Shown piece by piece: positions 36,066 to 46,165 of a stretch of DNA of 64,000 bases; the stretch's first letter is position 1, and every line of letters starts with the position of its first letter. Location of the stretch: positions 732,501 through 796,500 of the forward strand of contig CATNEN010000041.1 in NCBI GenBank assembly GCA_950097015.1. Direction: 5' to 3'. The notes under the pieces are model-generated. The model was not told the DNA's origin, searched no databases, and saw nothing but the letters and a program-made list of their open reading frames with translations. The position numbers and the translations under genes were made by a program. Origin of the DNA: Macrostomum hystrix. Its lineage: Eukaryota; Platyhelminthes; Macrostomidae.

Positions 36066-36773
36066 TCAGCTACCAATACCTGTAGCCGTAGTCGAAGATG
36101 AAGTCGTCTTCATGCGCGTCGCGGTGCCGGACGCGCATCTCACGAGGTCGAAGCCAAAACACTCCAGCTGGCGCACCGGCTCGATGTCGTTGTCGATAAC
36201 GAATATTCGGCTGCCGTTCTCCTGCCGCAGCAGCTGCGGCAGCCAGTCGGTGACGAAACTTGTCTTGAGCCGCACCTCGGCATAGCTCAGCAGGATCAGG
36301 TCGTAGCGACATCCGGAGTCCCACGTGGAGCTGATGTACTCCTCCATGCTGCGGCCCAGGTGAAACTGCTCTGGGAAGCTGCTGATTGGCCCCTGCAGAG
36401 CTAACGCCGCGGCTGCCTCATGGAACGGCTGGAGCGGCCAATCAAACATGTCGACACCGGTGACGCCCACCTGAAGCGGTCCCAGACCCTCCGACTTGGC
36501 CACCAGCTGGAACACGTCCATGGCGGCAAGAAGGTCGCTGCCTGAGCCGCAGCCGAGTGACAGGACCTCATAGCTGGTGCTGCTGGCGTTCGAGCCCATG
36601 ATGGCGTCATAGAGCTCGGCTTGAATCAGCCGGCGAATGGACAGCCGCTTCTTCGGGAGCTCGCACGCTGTGTATGAGGCCCTAAATTCACTAGATTGGT
36701 AGAACCCTAAGTTTCCTTTGTCGCCTGACTGAAGCCAGTTCTCATACGTATAATAGCTCAAGTTAGAGGCCAT
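36066..36773 (-). CDS. Class I SAM-methyltransferase-like protein, copy 1
   Basis: Single-exon gene of 235 aa when started at the ATG at 36,773 (MASNLSYYTYENW), chosen because it aligns with the start of copy 2; an in-frame ATG 12 codons upstream also exists. Motif I is VLSLGCGSGSDLLAA, followed by a VTGVD acidic-loop motif and RIFVIDND near the C terminus, the pattern of a Rossmann-fold methyltransferase. The N-terminal signature KGNLGFYQSSEFRASYT is shared with copies 2-4. Substrate unknown; I do not recognise a named family. The C terminus in this frame is low complexity (RMKTTSSSTTATGIGS), while the +1 frame reads HEDDFIFDYGYRYW and stops nearby, so a late frameshift is possible. It has no intron, unlike neighbouring genes. 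Confidence 0.75.
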   Translation of the reverse strand: MASNLSYYTYENWLQSGDKGNLGFYQSSEFRASYTACELPKKRLSIRRLIQAELYDAIMGSNASSTSYEVLSLGCGSGSDLLAAMDVFQLVAKSEGLGPLQVGVTGVDMFDWPLQPFHEAAAALALQGPISSFPEQFHLGRSMEEYISSTWDSGCRYDLILLSYAEVRLKTSFVTDWLPQLLRQENGSRIFVIDNDIEPVRQLECFGFDLVRCASGTATRMKTTSSSTTATGIGS

Positions 36774-36809
36774 TGTTCTGGTTAAAATAACCAATTTATT
36801 GACAATCAA

Positions 36810-38590
36810 TAACTAATTCACTAATTGGCCAACTAGCTGCGTTGTGGGTCTGGACTCTGGGTTCTGGGGTGCCAAAAAAGCTGAATTTGGACTGGAAGCC
36901 TAGACAATTTAAAATGGAAATCCCCGGCCTATCACTTGTTGTGTGTTGTACTCGTTCAACCATCGAATAAAGACCTATACTGGGCTAGTGGAATGAGAGA
37001 ACGAATGGATCGATTTTTTAGCCTATGTACAAATGTACATCTCCGTTGCAGCGGTCTTCTAGTTAGTGGGCCGAGGCCAAGTCCATCCGCTGGCTCCTCG
37101 CCTCTTTTCTCACCCTCACGCTAAGTACATGGCCAGCCCTTGCCAAGCCTGCGCCCTGCCCCGGGCCCGGGGAAGAGGTAAACGTTCTTTTGGCGGCCAC
37201 AGCTCAGGGCATGAGGTGGGGCCCCCAAGGCGGCGCCCCGCAAACCCGCATTTAGGGGCGTTTCACTTCTCCCCAAATTTAGCGGGTATGTGTAGGGATC
37301 GCAAAATCCCGGACTTTCGCGAATTTGGTCAATCCCGGGATCAGAAAAAAACCTGATTTTGAAGCTCTGGAATTGGAATTGGAAAATGCACGCCCATAGT
37401 AGTTATTCTTTCAAGAAGCACTAAAATCTGATGCCGTTTTGATATTTTATGTACTTATAAACTAAAGTCTAGAAGTATTATTTTCGTGTCTAACACACGA
37501 GCGTAAATTGCCAACTGGCTAGTTTGCAAATATTGTCTTTAAATTGGTCTTTTTTGCCGCAATTTTCAAGGAGTCAAGGACATCGAAATTGCTAAGCATT
37601 TATTTTTCGACCTTCTAGGAATCTAGGCTGTATGGACTCTGAGTTCTGGCGGTTATTCACAGTTTCGCTATCATTCATCGATAATTAAGAGACAAACCGT
37701 GTTTCAATGGATTCGCAGTTCGCACGCGTTAAATAAATAAATATTTATATCTATATTCACACATAAAAGTGCACAAATCACAAGTCAAAACACAATTAAA
37801 GTGAAATAATAATCATATAAGTTATTCCCGAGATGCGAGACGACGAGTCACGACTCACGAGATATCAATTTGAATTACATAAAACGCTCGAATATTCTTT
37901 TTTTCACTGCCATTGATATAAAATAAATACTTTAATATAAAAAAGTCGCAACTTCGCAAGACTACAACTAACAATGCTCACAAGAATACATAAGTCAAGA
38001 TCAAGAATCAATTTCAAGAATAAATAATTCAAAAGTTGGTATTGTGGAATCGGCGAATCGGGGATCAGGATTCAGGAATCGAGATTTTATATTTTTTAAT
38101 TTTTAGTTAGCGTTAGTAACGCTGCATTGGTGACACTGAATGCAGTATTAGCAGCAAAAAAACACAACCTAATATAGACATCATATTATTGTTAAGGTGT
38201 AAAAGTGGCCCATTTTCTTTCCTTTTTTTGTTTTAACAATATGGTTCCGAGATTTGAAATTTAGGGATTCAGTATTGCGATCTCAAGGTAAGTGCAATTC
38301 ACTGCGCGTCCCGGCCGGGGGCCGATCAGCCGTGAATTCCTCAGTTTTGTCCTAGCATAACAAACAGTTGTATATTTTTCGTAATTCGTCAGGTGTTGCA
38401 ACAAAACTTGCATTAGTTTCTTGCTAATTTTTTATTACATTTTTAGGACATAGTAAAAAACATTGTAAATTTAATTACAGCATAAAAAAAGAATATTTAC
38501 TGTTTAAACTAAAGTATAGTAGTAATTGAAACGCCTTCAAAGGATCGTAGTGAGAGAATTTTCATTTTGTTTTTATGCCAATATGTTAGT
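36810..38590. other. AT-rich spacer, no gene seen
   Basis: Unique, partly AT-rich sequence from the 5' side of methyltransferase copy 1 to the 24-bp satellite. It includes palindrome-like GTACAAATGTACATC near 37,027 and repeated GATCCGGGA-type words, possibly remains of a DNA transposon, but I cannot define termini. Confidence 0.4.
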
Positions 38591-38594
38591 ACAA

Positions 38595-41500
38595 TTCACT
38601 GAGGGGTTCGAAGAGTAGCTCACTGAGGGGTTGGGTGAGTAGCTCACTGAGGGGTTGGGTGAGTAGCTCACTGAGGGGTTGGGTGAGTAGCTCACTGAGG
38701 GGTTGGGTGAGTAGCTCACTGAAGGGGTTGGGTGAGTAGCTCACTGAGGGGGTTGGGTGAGTAGCTCACTGAGGGGTTGGGTGAGTAGCTCACTAATGGA
38801 TCGAGTGAGCAGCTCACTCAGGGGTTGGGTGAGTAGCTCACTGAGAGGTTGGGTGAGTAGCTCACTGAGAGGTTGGGTGAGTAGCTCACTGAGGGGTTGG
38901 GTGAGTAGCTCACTGAAGGGGTTGGGTGAGTAGCTCACTGAAGGGGTTGGGTGAGTAGCTCACTGAGAGGTTGGGTGAGTAGCTCACTGAGGGGTTGGGT
39001 GAGTAGCTCACTGAGGGGTTGGGTGAGTAGCTCACTGAAGGGGTTGGGTGAGTAGCTCACTGAAGGGGTTGGGTGAGTAGCTCACTAATGGATCGAGTGA
39101 GCAGCTCACTGAAGGGGTTGGGTGAGTAGCTCACTGAAGGGGTTGGGTGAGTAGCTCACTGAAGGGGTTGGGTGAGTAGCTCACTGAGGGGTTGGGTGAG
39201 TAGCTCACTGAGGGGTTGGGTGAGTAGCTCACTGAAGGGGTTGGGTGAGTAGCTCACTCAGGGGTTGGGTGAGTAGCTCACTGAAGGGGTTGGGTGAGTA
39301 GCTCACTGAAGGGGTTGGGTGAGTAGCTCACTGAGGGGTTGGGTGAGTAGCTCACTGAGGGGTTGGGTGAGTAGCTCACTGAAGGGGTTGGGTGAGTAGC
39401 TCACTGAAGGGGTTGGGTGAGTAGCTCACTGAAGGGGTTGGGTGAGTAGCTCACTGAGGGGTTGGGTGAGTAGCTCACTGAAGGGGTTGGGTGAGTAGCT
39501 CACTAATGGATCGAGTGAGCAGCTCACTCAGGGGTTGGGTGAGTAGCTCAATGAGAGGTTGGGTGAGTAGCTCACTGAGAGGTTGGGTGAGTAGCTCACT
39601 GAGAGGTAGGGTGAGTAGCTCACTGAGAGGTTGGGTGAGTAGCTCACTGAGAGGTTGGGTGAGTAGCTCACTGAGAGGTTGGGTGAGTAGCTCACTAATG
39701 GATCGAGTGAGCAGCTCACTGAAGGGGTTGGGTGAGTAGCTCACTGAAGGGGTTGGGTGAGTAGCTCACTGAAGGGGTTGGGTGAGTAGCTCACTGAGGG
39801 GTTGGGTGAGTAGCTCACTGAGGGGTTGGGTGAGTAGCTCACTGAAGGGGTTGGGTGAGTAGCTCACTCAGGGGTTGGGTGAGTAGCTCACTGAAGGGGT
39901 TGGGTGAGTAGCTCACTGAAGGGGTTGGGTGAGTAGCTCACTGAGGGGTTGGGTGAGTAGCTCACTGAGGGGTTGGGTGAGTAGCTCACTGAAGGGGTTG
40001 GGTGAGTAGCTCACTGAAGGGGTTGGGTGAGTAGCTCACTGAAGGGGTTGGGTGAGTAGCTCACTGAGGGGTTGGGTGAGTAGCTCACTGAAGGGGTTGG
40101 GTGAGTAGCTCACTAATGGATCGAGTGAGCAGCTCACTCAGGGGTTGGGTGAGTAGCTCAATGAGAGGTTGGGTGAGTAGCTCACTGAGAGGTTGGGTGA
40201 GTAGCTCACTGAGAGGTAGGGTGAGTAGCTCACTGAGAGGTTGGGTGAGTAGCTCACTGAGAGGTTGGGTGAGTAGCTCACTGAGAGGTTGGGTGAGTAG
40301 CTCACTGAGGGGTTGGGTGAGTAGCTCACTGAAGGGGTTGGGTGAGTAGCTCACTGAAGGGGTTGGGTGAGTAGCTCACTAATGGATCGAGTGAGCAGCT
40401 CACTCAGGGGTTGGGTGAGTAGCTCACTAATGGATCGAGTGAGCAGCTCACTCAGGGGTTGGGTGAGTAGCTCACTGAGAGGTAGGGTGAGTAGCTCACT
40501 GAGAGGTTGGGTGAGTAGCTCACTGAGAGGTTGGGTGAGTAGCTCACTGAGAGGTTGGGTGAGTAGCTCACTGAGAGGTTGGGTGAGTAGCTCACTGAGG
40601 GGTTGGGTGAGTAGCTCACTGAAGGGGTTGGGTGAGTAGCTCACTGAGAGGTTGGGTGAGTAGCTCACTGAGGGGTTGGGTGAGTAGCTCACTGAAGGGG
40701 TTGGGTGAGTAGCTCACTGAGAGGTTGGGTGAGTAGCTCACTGAGAGGTTGGGTGAGTAGCTCACTGAGGGGTTGGGTGAGTAGCTCACTGAAGGGGTTG
40801 GGTGAGTAGCTCACTGAAGGGGTTGGGTGAGTAGCTCACTAATGGATCGAGTGAGCAGCTCACTCAGGGGTTGGGTGAGTAGCTCACTGAGAGGTTGGGT
40901 GAGTAGCTCACTGAGAGGTTGGGTGAGTAGCTCACTGAGGGGTTGGGTGAGTAGCTCACTGAAGGGGTTGGGTGAGTAACTCACTGAGGGGTTGGGTGAG
41001 TAGCTCACTGAAGGGGTTGGGTGAGTAGCTCACTGAGAGGTTGGGTGAGTAGCTCACTGAGAGGTTGGGTGAGTAGCTCACTGAAGGGGTTGGGTGAGTA
41101 GCTCACTGAGGGGTTGGGTGAGTAGCTCACTGAGAGGTTGGGTGAGTAGCTCACTGAGGGGTTAGGTGAGTAGCTCACTGAGGGGTTGGGTGAGTCGCTC
41201 TCTGAGAGGTTGGGTGAGTAGCTCACTGAGGGGTTGGGGTTAGTAGCTCACTGAGAGGTTGGGTGAGTAGCTCACTGAGAGGTAGGGTGAGTAGCTCACT
41301 GAGGGGTTGGGGTTAGTAGCTCACTGAGAGGTTGGGTGAGTAGCTCACTGAGGGGTTGGGTGAGTAGCTCACTGAGGGGTTGGGTGAGTCGCTCTCTGAG
41401 AGGTTGGGTGAGTAGCTCACTGAAGGGGTTGGGTGAGTCGCTCTCTGAGAGGTTGGGTGAGTAGCTCACTGAAGGGGTTGGGTGAGTCGCTCTCTGAGAG

Positions 41501-42060
41501 GTTGGGTGAGTAGCTCACTGAGAGGTTGGGTGAGTAGCTCACTGAGGGGTTGGGTGAGTCGCTCTCTGAGAGGTTGGGTGAGTAGCTCACTGAGAGGTAG
41601 GGTGAGTAGCTCACTGAGGGGTTGGGGTTAGTAGCTCACTGAGAGGTTGGGTGAGTAGCTCACTGAGGGGTTGGGTGAGTAGCTCACTGAGGGGTTGGGT
41701 GAGTCGCTCTCTGAGAGGTTGGGTGAGTAGCTCACTGAGGGGTTGGGGTTAGTAGCTCACTGAGAGGTTGGGTGAGTAGCTCACTGAGAGGTAGGGTGAG
41801 TAGCTCACTGAGGGGTTGGGGTTAGTAGCTCACTGAGAGGTTGGGTGAGTAGCTCACTGAGGGGTTGGGGTTAGTAGCTCACTGAGAGGTTGGGTGAGTA
41901 GCTCAATGAGGGGTTGAGTGAGTAGCTCAGTGAAGGGGTGGGTGAGTAGCTCAATGAGGGGTTGAGTGAGTAGCTCAGTGAAGGATTATGTGAGTAGCTC
42001 ACTGAGAGGTTGGGTGAGTAGCTCACTACTGGATCGAGTGAGCGGCTCACTCAGGGGTTG
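38595..42060. repeat. 24-bp satellite (GAGTAGCTCACTGAGGGGTT + GGGT), 3.5 kb
   Basis: About 143 tandem units of 24-26 bp. Every unit contains the near-palindrome GTGAGTAGCTCAC. Variant units carry ACTAATGGATCGAGTGAGCA, GAGAGGTTGGG, or GTCGCTCTCTGAG. From about 39,080 to 40,300 a 610-bp block is repeated almost identically (39,475 onward equals 40,085 onward), a higher-order repeat. The array separates methyltransferase copies 1 and 2. Confidence 0.95.
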
Positions 42061-42105
42061 GTGAATAAAAGAAATTATATAAAAAATTTTACCCAAATAA
42101 TTCTT

Positions 42106-42780
42106 TTACACTTTTTGAAAGGCCAGGCAGATAGTTTTTTGTGCATTTTGGACCTGCCGGAAGCCATAGCTCATGAGCTTCTTGACTGATCGAATGTTGT
42201 TATCGATCACAAAGATCCTGCTGCCCTCGTCCCGAAGCAGCTGTGGCAGTCGTCCGGTGACCAATTCTAGCAACAATTTCACCTCAGCGAAGCTCAGAAT
42301 GATGAAGTCGAACTTTTCATTTCTTGACAGCGAGTTGATGTGCTCTTCAATGCTTCGATGAAAGCGAAATCGATAGACGAAGCGGTTGCCGGATTTCTGC
42401 AAGGCAATATCGTTCTGCGCCGTTTTGAATGCATCCGTTGACCAATGGTGCAAGTCGACGCCGGTGCAATCGACATCCAGCTCAGGCAGGTCTGCTGATG
42501 ACCTGCTGGCGGATTGAAACACCAGCATGGCTGCCAGCATGTCGCTGCCAGGACCGCAGCCGAGCGACAAAACTCTGAACCGTGTTCTACCTGTTAACTT
42601 GGCAGTTGAGACGATGGCAGGCCTCATCTCCCTGCCGATGAGGCTCTGAACCAGCTTTTTCTTTTTTTGCAGCTCATGGCTTGTGTAATCTTTGCGGAAC
42701 ACTCGGCTTTGCCAGAACTCCAGGTTTCCTTTGTTCTTGGAGACTTCCCATTTCAGAAAGATCTCAGACTTATCCAACAT
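42106..42780 (-). CDS. Class I SAM-methyltransferase-like protein, copy 2
   Basis: Single-exon gene; starting at the ATG at 42,780 (MLDKSEIFLKWEVSKNKGNL) gives 224 aa, matching copy 1 in length. The frame is open upstream for 81 more codons, but that part (low complexity, PQQRKQ, STHSSS) has no counterpart in copy 1. Motif I is VLSLGCGPGSDMLAA; DVDCTGVD follows, then SFAEVKLLLELVTGRLPQLL and RIFVIDNN. Shared blocks with copy 1 (KGNLxFxQSxxFRxxYTxxEL) show recent common descent. I infer a soluble SAM-dependent methyltransferase of unknown substrate. No intron; it lies next to a satellite on its 3' side. Confidence 0.78.
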   Translation of the reverse strand: MLDKSEIFLKWEVSKNKGNLEFWQSRVFRKDYTSHELQKKKKLVQSLIGREMRPAIVSTAKLTGRTRFRVLSLGCGPGSDMLAAMLVFQSASRSSADLPELDVDCTGVDLHHWSTDAFKTAQNDIALQKSGNRFVYRFRFHRSIEEHINSLSRNEKFDFIILSFAEVKLLLELVTGRLPQLLRDEGSRIFVIDNNIRSVKKLMSYGFRQVQNAQKTICLAFQKV

Positions 42781-43340
42781 TGTATCTAAGACCCGTAATG
42801 TCGAGCTTGAGTGTGTGGAGTGAGTTGTTCTCATGCCAGGACATGTTCTCCGACAATAAAAGGACAGAAAGTAACGAATTTTCCGCGGCAATGCCGGCAA
42901 CGCCACCCCAAAGGTTATTTTTAGCATCTGCTTACGTTGCTGTGGTAGCATCCGTGATTTTCCACTTCTCTGGTGAAGTAAATCTGCCCATTTATTCTGC
43001 CAAGTAAATCTGCCAAGTGGCATTAATTATTATTTTTATTTTGTCTATTTATATGAAATTGTTTATTTATATTAAAGTTTAAAAAAATACTCAAATACTC
43101 AAAAACTCAGACAAAACTGGAAAAACATAACGGCAATATCATTGTTTGTTCTTAGGGATTGTTTTTAGAAAAAGCATCTGGATAAATATTAGAATAAATA
43201 TGCTTGTTTTAGTGAGGCATATCGTCTCAACTGAATAAGCATTTCAGAAAAAAAACTTTTAACCATAAATATTAGAAAAAAACGACTGGATAAACACTTT
43301 TAAAGTACATAAATAAAGGTTATTATTTTAAGCGGCATCG

Positions 43341-44303
43341 CTAATATGGTTTAAAAAGAGTCCTACAGGAATTATTACAACATGAAGGGTCTCTAACTAA
43401 AAATATGGGAGCTTTTTCAACGCGGGGCTCGGATTCAAAATAACAGTGATTCCTAGTGAGTTCATTTCTGAGCATAGAAAACACATTATCGATGACGAAG
43501 ATGCTGCCTGGGTCGCTGAGAATCTTCGGCACGGCCTCCCTCAGCAGCCGCAGCTTTTGCATGGCCCCGGCGTAGCAGCACACCACCAGGTCGAATGTCT
43601 CCCGAGTTGCAACGCAGTGATTCACGAACTCAGTACAGTCGGCCTGATGTGTTCTCCAATAGGCTGCGAAATCGGGACTGGAGGCCTCCAGTGTGTCTTT
43701 GAACACTCTGTCGAGCTCGCTGTAGTCCCAGTGCTGCTTGTCGACTCCGACCAACTCCAGCGTGAGTGGCCAGCCGTCTGACAGATCTCTAAAGGCCCAG
43801 ACGACAGCCAGCAGGTCTGTGCCGGGCCCGCAGCCAAGAGACAGGACGCGCAGAGGCCGGAGACTCGTTGGAGTCTTGTTCTCAAGGGCTAAGAAACGCT
43901 GTAAGAGTTCTCCGACTCGAGGCTTGATCGTTTCGCAAACCAATTGCGCTCTCGGAATTAGTTTCGCTGCGGTGTACTCAGCTCGAAACTTCGAATTCTC
44001 ATAATATTCGTCCTTGTGTTTGTCCTTAGCGGTTTTCCACTGGGTGTACGAGTATTCAGCAGTGGCCTCCGATTTCCCGTTGAGGGGAAGGGCTTCGGCT
44101 TCTTCTAGTGGAAGCTCCTGAGCGTCCTTTGGCTGCACTGCGGCTCTGGTCAGAGGCGGTTGCCACGCGCTCAGTGCGAGCGTGCCATTAGTTGCAGAGC
44201 CTTCGCAGGTTAAATCCTTATTCTGCCAGGCCTGCGTCATGGCTTCTTCAGGAAGAGTTCTCTTTTCAATTGTGTTTTGCTCGTTCATTTCTCTCGTTTC
44301 CAT
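43341..44303 (-). CDS. Class I SAM-methyltransferase-like protein, copy 3
   Basis: Single-exon gene, 320 aa. The start METREMNEQN at 44,303 is supported by a TATA box at 44,346-44,354. The N-terminal ~100 residues are Glu/Ala-rich and look disordered (LPLEEAEALPLNG). The catalytic-type core follows: YTQWKTAKDKHKDEYYENSKFRAEYT, motif I VLSLGCGPGTDLLAVVW, LVGVDKQHW, LLREAVPKILSDPGSIFVIDN. It is more diverged from copies 1 and 2 than they are from each other, and nearly identical over about 440 bp to pseudogene copy 4. Function inferred only from the fold. Confidence 0.8.
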   Translation of the reverse strand: METREMNEQNTIEKRTLPEEAMTQAWQNKDLTCEGSATNGTLALSAWQPPLTRAAVQPKDAQELPLEEAEALPLNGKSEATAEYSYTQWKTAKDKHKDEYYENSKFRAEYTAAKLIPRAQLVCETIKPRVGELLQRFLALENKTPTSLRPLRVLSLGCGPGTDLLAVVWAFRDLSDGWPLTLELVGVDKQHWDYSELDRVFKDTLEASSPDFAAYWRTHQADCTEFVNHCVATRETFDLVVCCYAGAMQKLRLLREAVPKILSDPGSIFVIDNVFSMLRNELTRNHCYFESEPRVEKAPIFLVRDPSCCNNSCRTLFKPY

Positions 44304-44345
44304 TTTACTGCTCTCTGAATAAACGTTGCTGTCAGAAGGTGGGGA

Positions 44346-44354
44346 CTATTTATA
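44346..44354 (-). promoter_or_regulatory. TATA box of methyltransferase copy 3
   Basis: On the minus strand the sequence reads TATAAATAG, 43 bp upstream of the ATG at 44,303. That places the transcription start about 10-20 bp before the ATG, giving a very short 5' UTR. Confidence 0.6.
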
Positions 44355-44359
44355 CTTAA

Positions 44360-44890
44360 ACTGGAGCGGCATTACACTGTTCTTGGAATATCCAACAGAA
44401 TGTACATAAAAATGATGTACTCGGGGTTAATTTTAGTTAGTCTCCGTCCGGACAATCTGTGACTCACAACCAGAGCACTACGTTTGTACGTTTCAGAGTT
44501 AAAGCTTTTGTCTCGAGAGCAGGTACAATGCAGGAATTCTAGGGGGAGGGGTGCTGGGGTTGGCGGGACAACTCATGGCTCTGCCATGGTGCAGCCGGGA
44601 AAATTGCTTGTTCCAGTCGCTGGGGGACTTAACCGGAATCAACAACAAAAGCAACAAAAATCAACAACAACAAGAAACTTTATCAACAAGGGGAAGGGGT
44701 AAAACTTACTCAGGCGTTTCACCCCCCCACCTGGACCGTACTCAAGAGGTTTGGCTCAGACCACTAGCCAATTATCATCCCAAATGGACACAACGCGGAA
44801 CGCAAGCCCGACCAACACCGCTTCACCTGGAAATGGAAGACAGTGGACTGGCCAAGCTGCCGCATTCACGTTGAGCTGCCAAGCAAAGTC
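44360..44890. other. Spacer, no gene seen
   Basis: Unique sequence with an AACAACAAAAGC-type A-rich stretch near 44,640. No domain-bearing frame. Confidence 0.4.
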
Positions 44891-44899
44891 AGCAAGTCA

Positions 44900-45757
44900 A
44901 CCATTCATGTATCAGCAGCCGGGGCAGCTGCAACTGCCCATGTCGGTGACAGTATCTGACTATCCATGTATCAGCAGCCGGGGCAGCTGCAACTGCCCAT
45001 GTCGGTGACAGTATCTGACTATCCATGTGTCAGCAGCCGAGGCAGCTGCAACTGCCCATGTCGGTGACAGTATCTGTCTATGCATGTATCAGCAGCCGGG
45101 GCAGCTGCAACTGCCCATGTCGGTGACAGTATCTGACTATCCATGTATCAGCAGCCGGGGCAGCTGCAACTGCCCATGTCGGTGACAGTATCTGACTATC
45201 CATGTGTCAGCAGCCGAGGCAGCTGCAACTGCCCATGTCGGTGACAGTATCTGTCTATGCATGTATCAGCAGCCGGGGCAGCTGCAACTGCCCATGTCGG
45301 TGACAGTATCTGACTATCCATGTATCAGCAGCCGGGGCAGCTGCAACTGCCCATGTCGGTGACAGTATCTGACTATCCATGTGTCAGCAGCCGAGGCAGC
45401 TGCAACTGCCCATGTCGGTGACAGTATCTGACTATCCATGTGTCAGCAGCCGAGGCAGCTGCAACTGCCCATGTCGGTGACAGTATCTGACTATCCATGT
45501 ATCAGCAGCCGGGGCAGCTGCAACTGCCCATGTCGGTGACAGTATCTGACTATCCATGTGTCAGCAGCCGAGGCAGCTGCAACTGCCCATGTCGGTGACA
45601 GTATCTGACTATCCATGTATCAGCAGCCGGGGCAGCTGCAACTGCCCATGTCGGTGACAGTATCTGACTATCCATGTATCAGCAGCCGGGGCAGCTGCAA
45701 CTGCCCATGTCGGTGACAGTATCTGTCTATCCATGTATCAGCAGCCGGGGCAGCTGT
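44900..45757. repeat. 59-bp minisatellite with 177-bp higher-order pattern
   Basis: About 14.5 units of 59 bp starting CATGTATCAGCAGCCGGGGC (type A) or CATGTGTCAGCAGCCGAGGC (type B). The first nine units run A-A-B three times, a 177-bp higher-order unit; the order then breaks down. Each unit has the palindrome GCAGCTGC. Confidence 0.95.
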
Positions 45758-46165
45758 TCAGTGGGATAGCCAATCTTCGAACGATCGATTTTAAATATTG
45801 AAAAAAATCGCAAGACCGACTAAAGAACACTTTTAATTTTAAGACAGCAAGTCATGAGTATCTCGTGTTTTTGTGATAAGTTCCAATCACACATAATCAC
45901 ACATTGTGATTAGAATGTGTGATTACGCATTAACAAATTAGGTTTGGTTTGGTTAACAAATTAATCAATTAATAGTTTACAAGACTAAACTATGGAAAAT
46001 TTAGCAGGACTAAAAGTTTGTTGCATAATTTGCGAGAAAGATGGGTCTCTTTGCAGTGGGCCAGCTAGACACAAAGTAAAGCAAGTCAAATGTGAGCCCA
46101 TATTCCAGATCAGCGCAGTAGTTGTCGATGACGAAGATGCTGCCTGGGTCGCTGAGAATCTCCGG

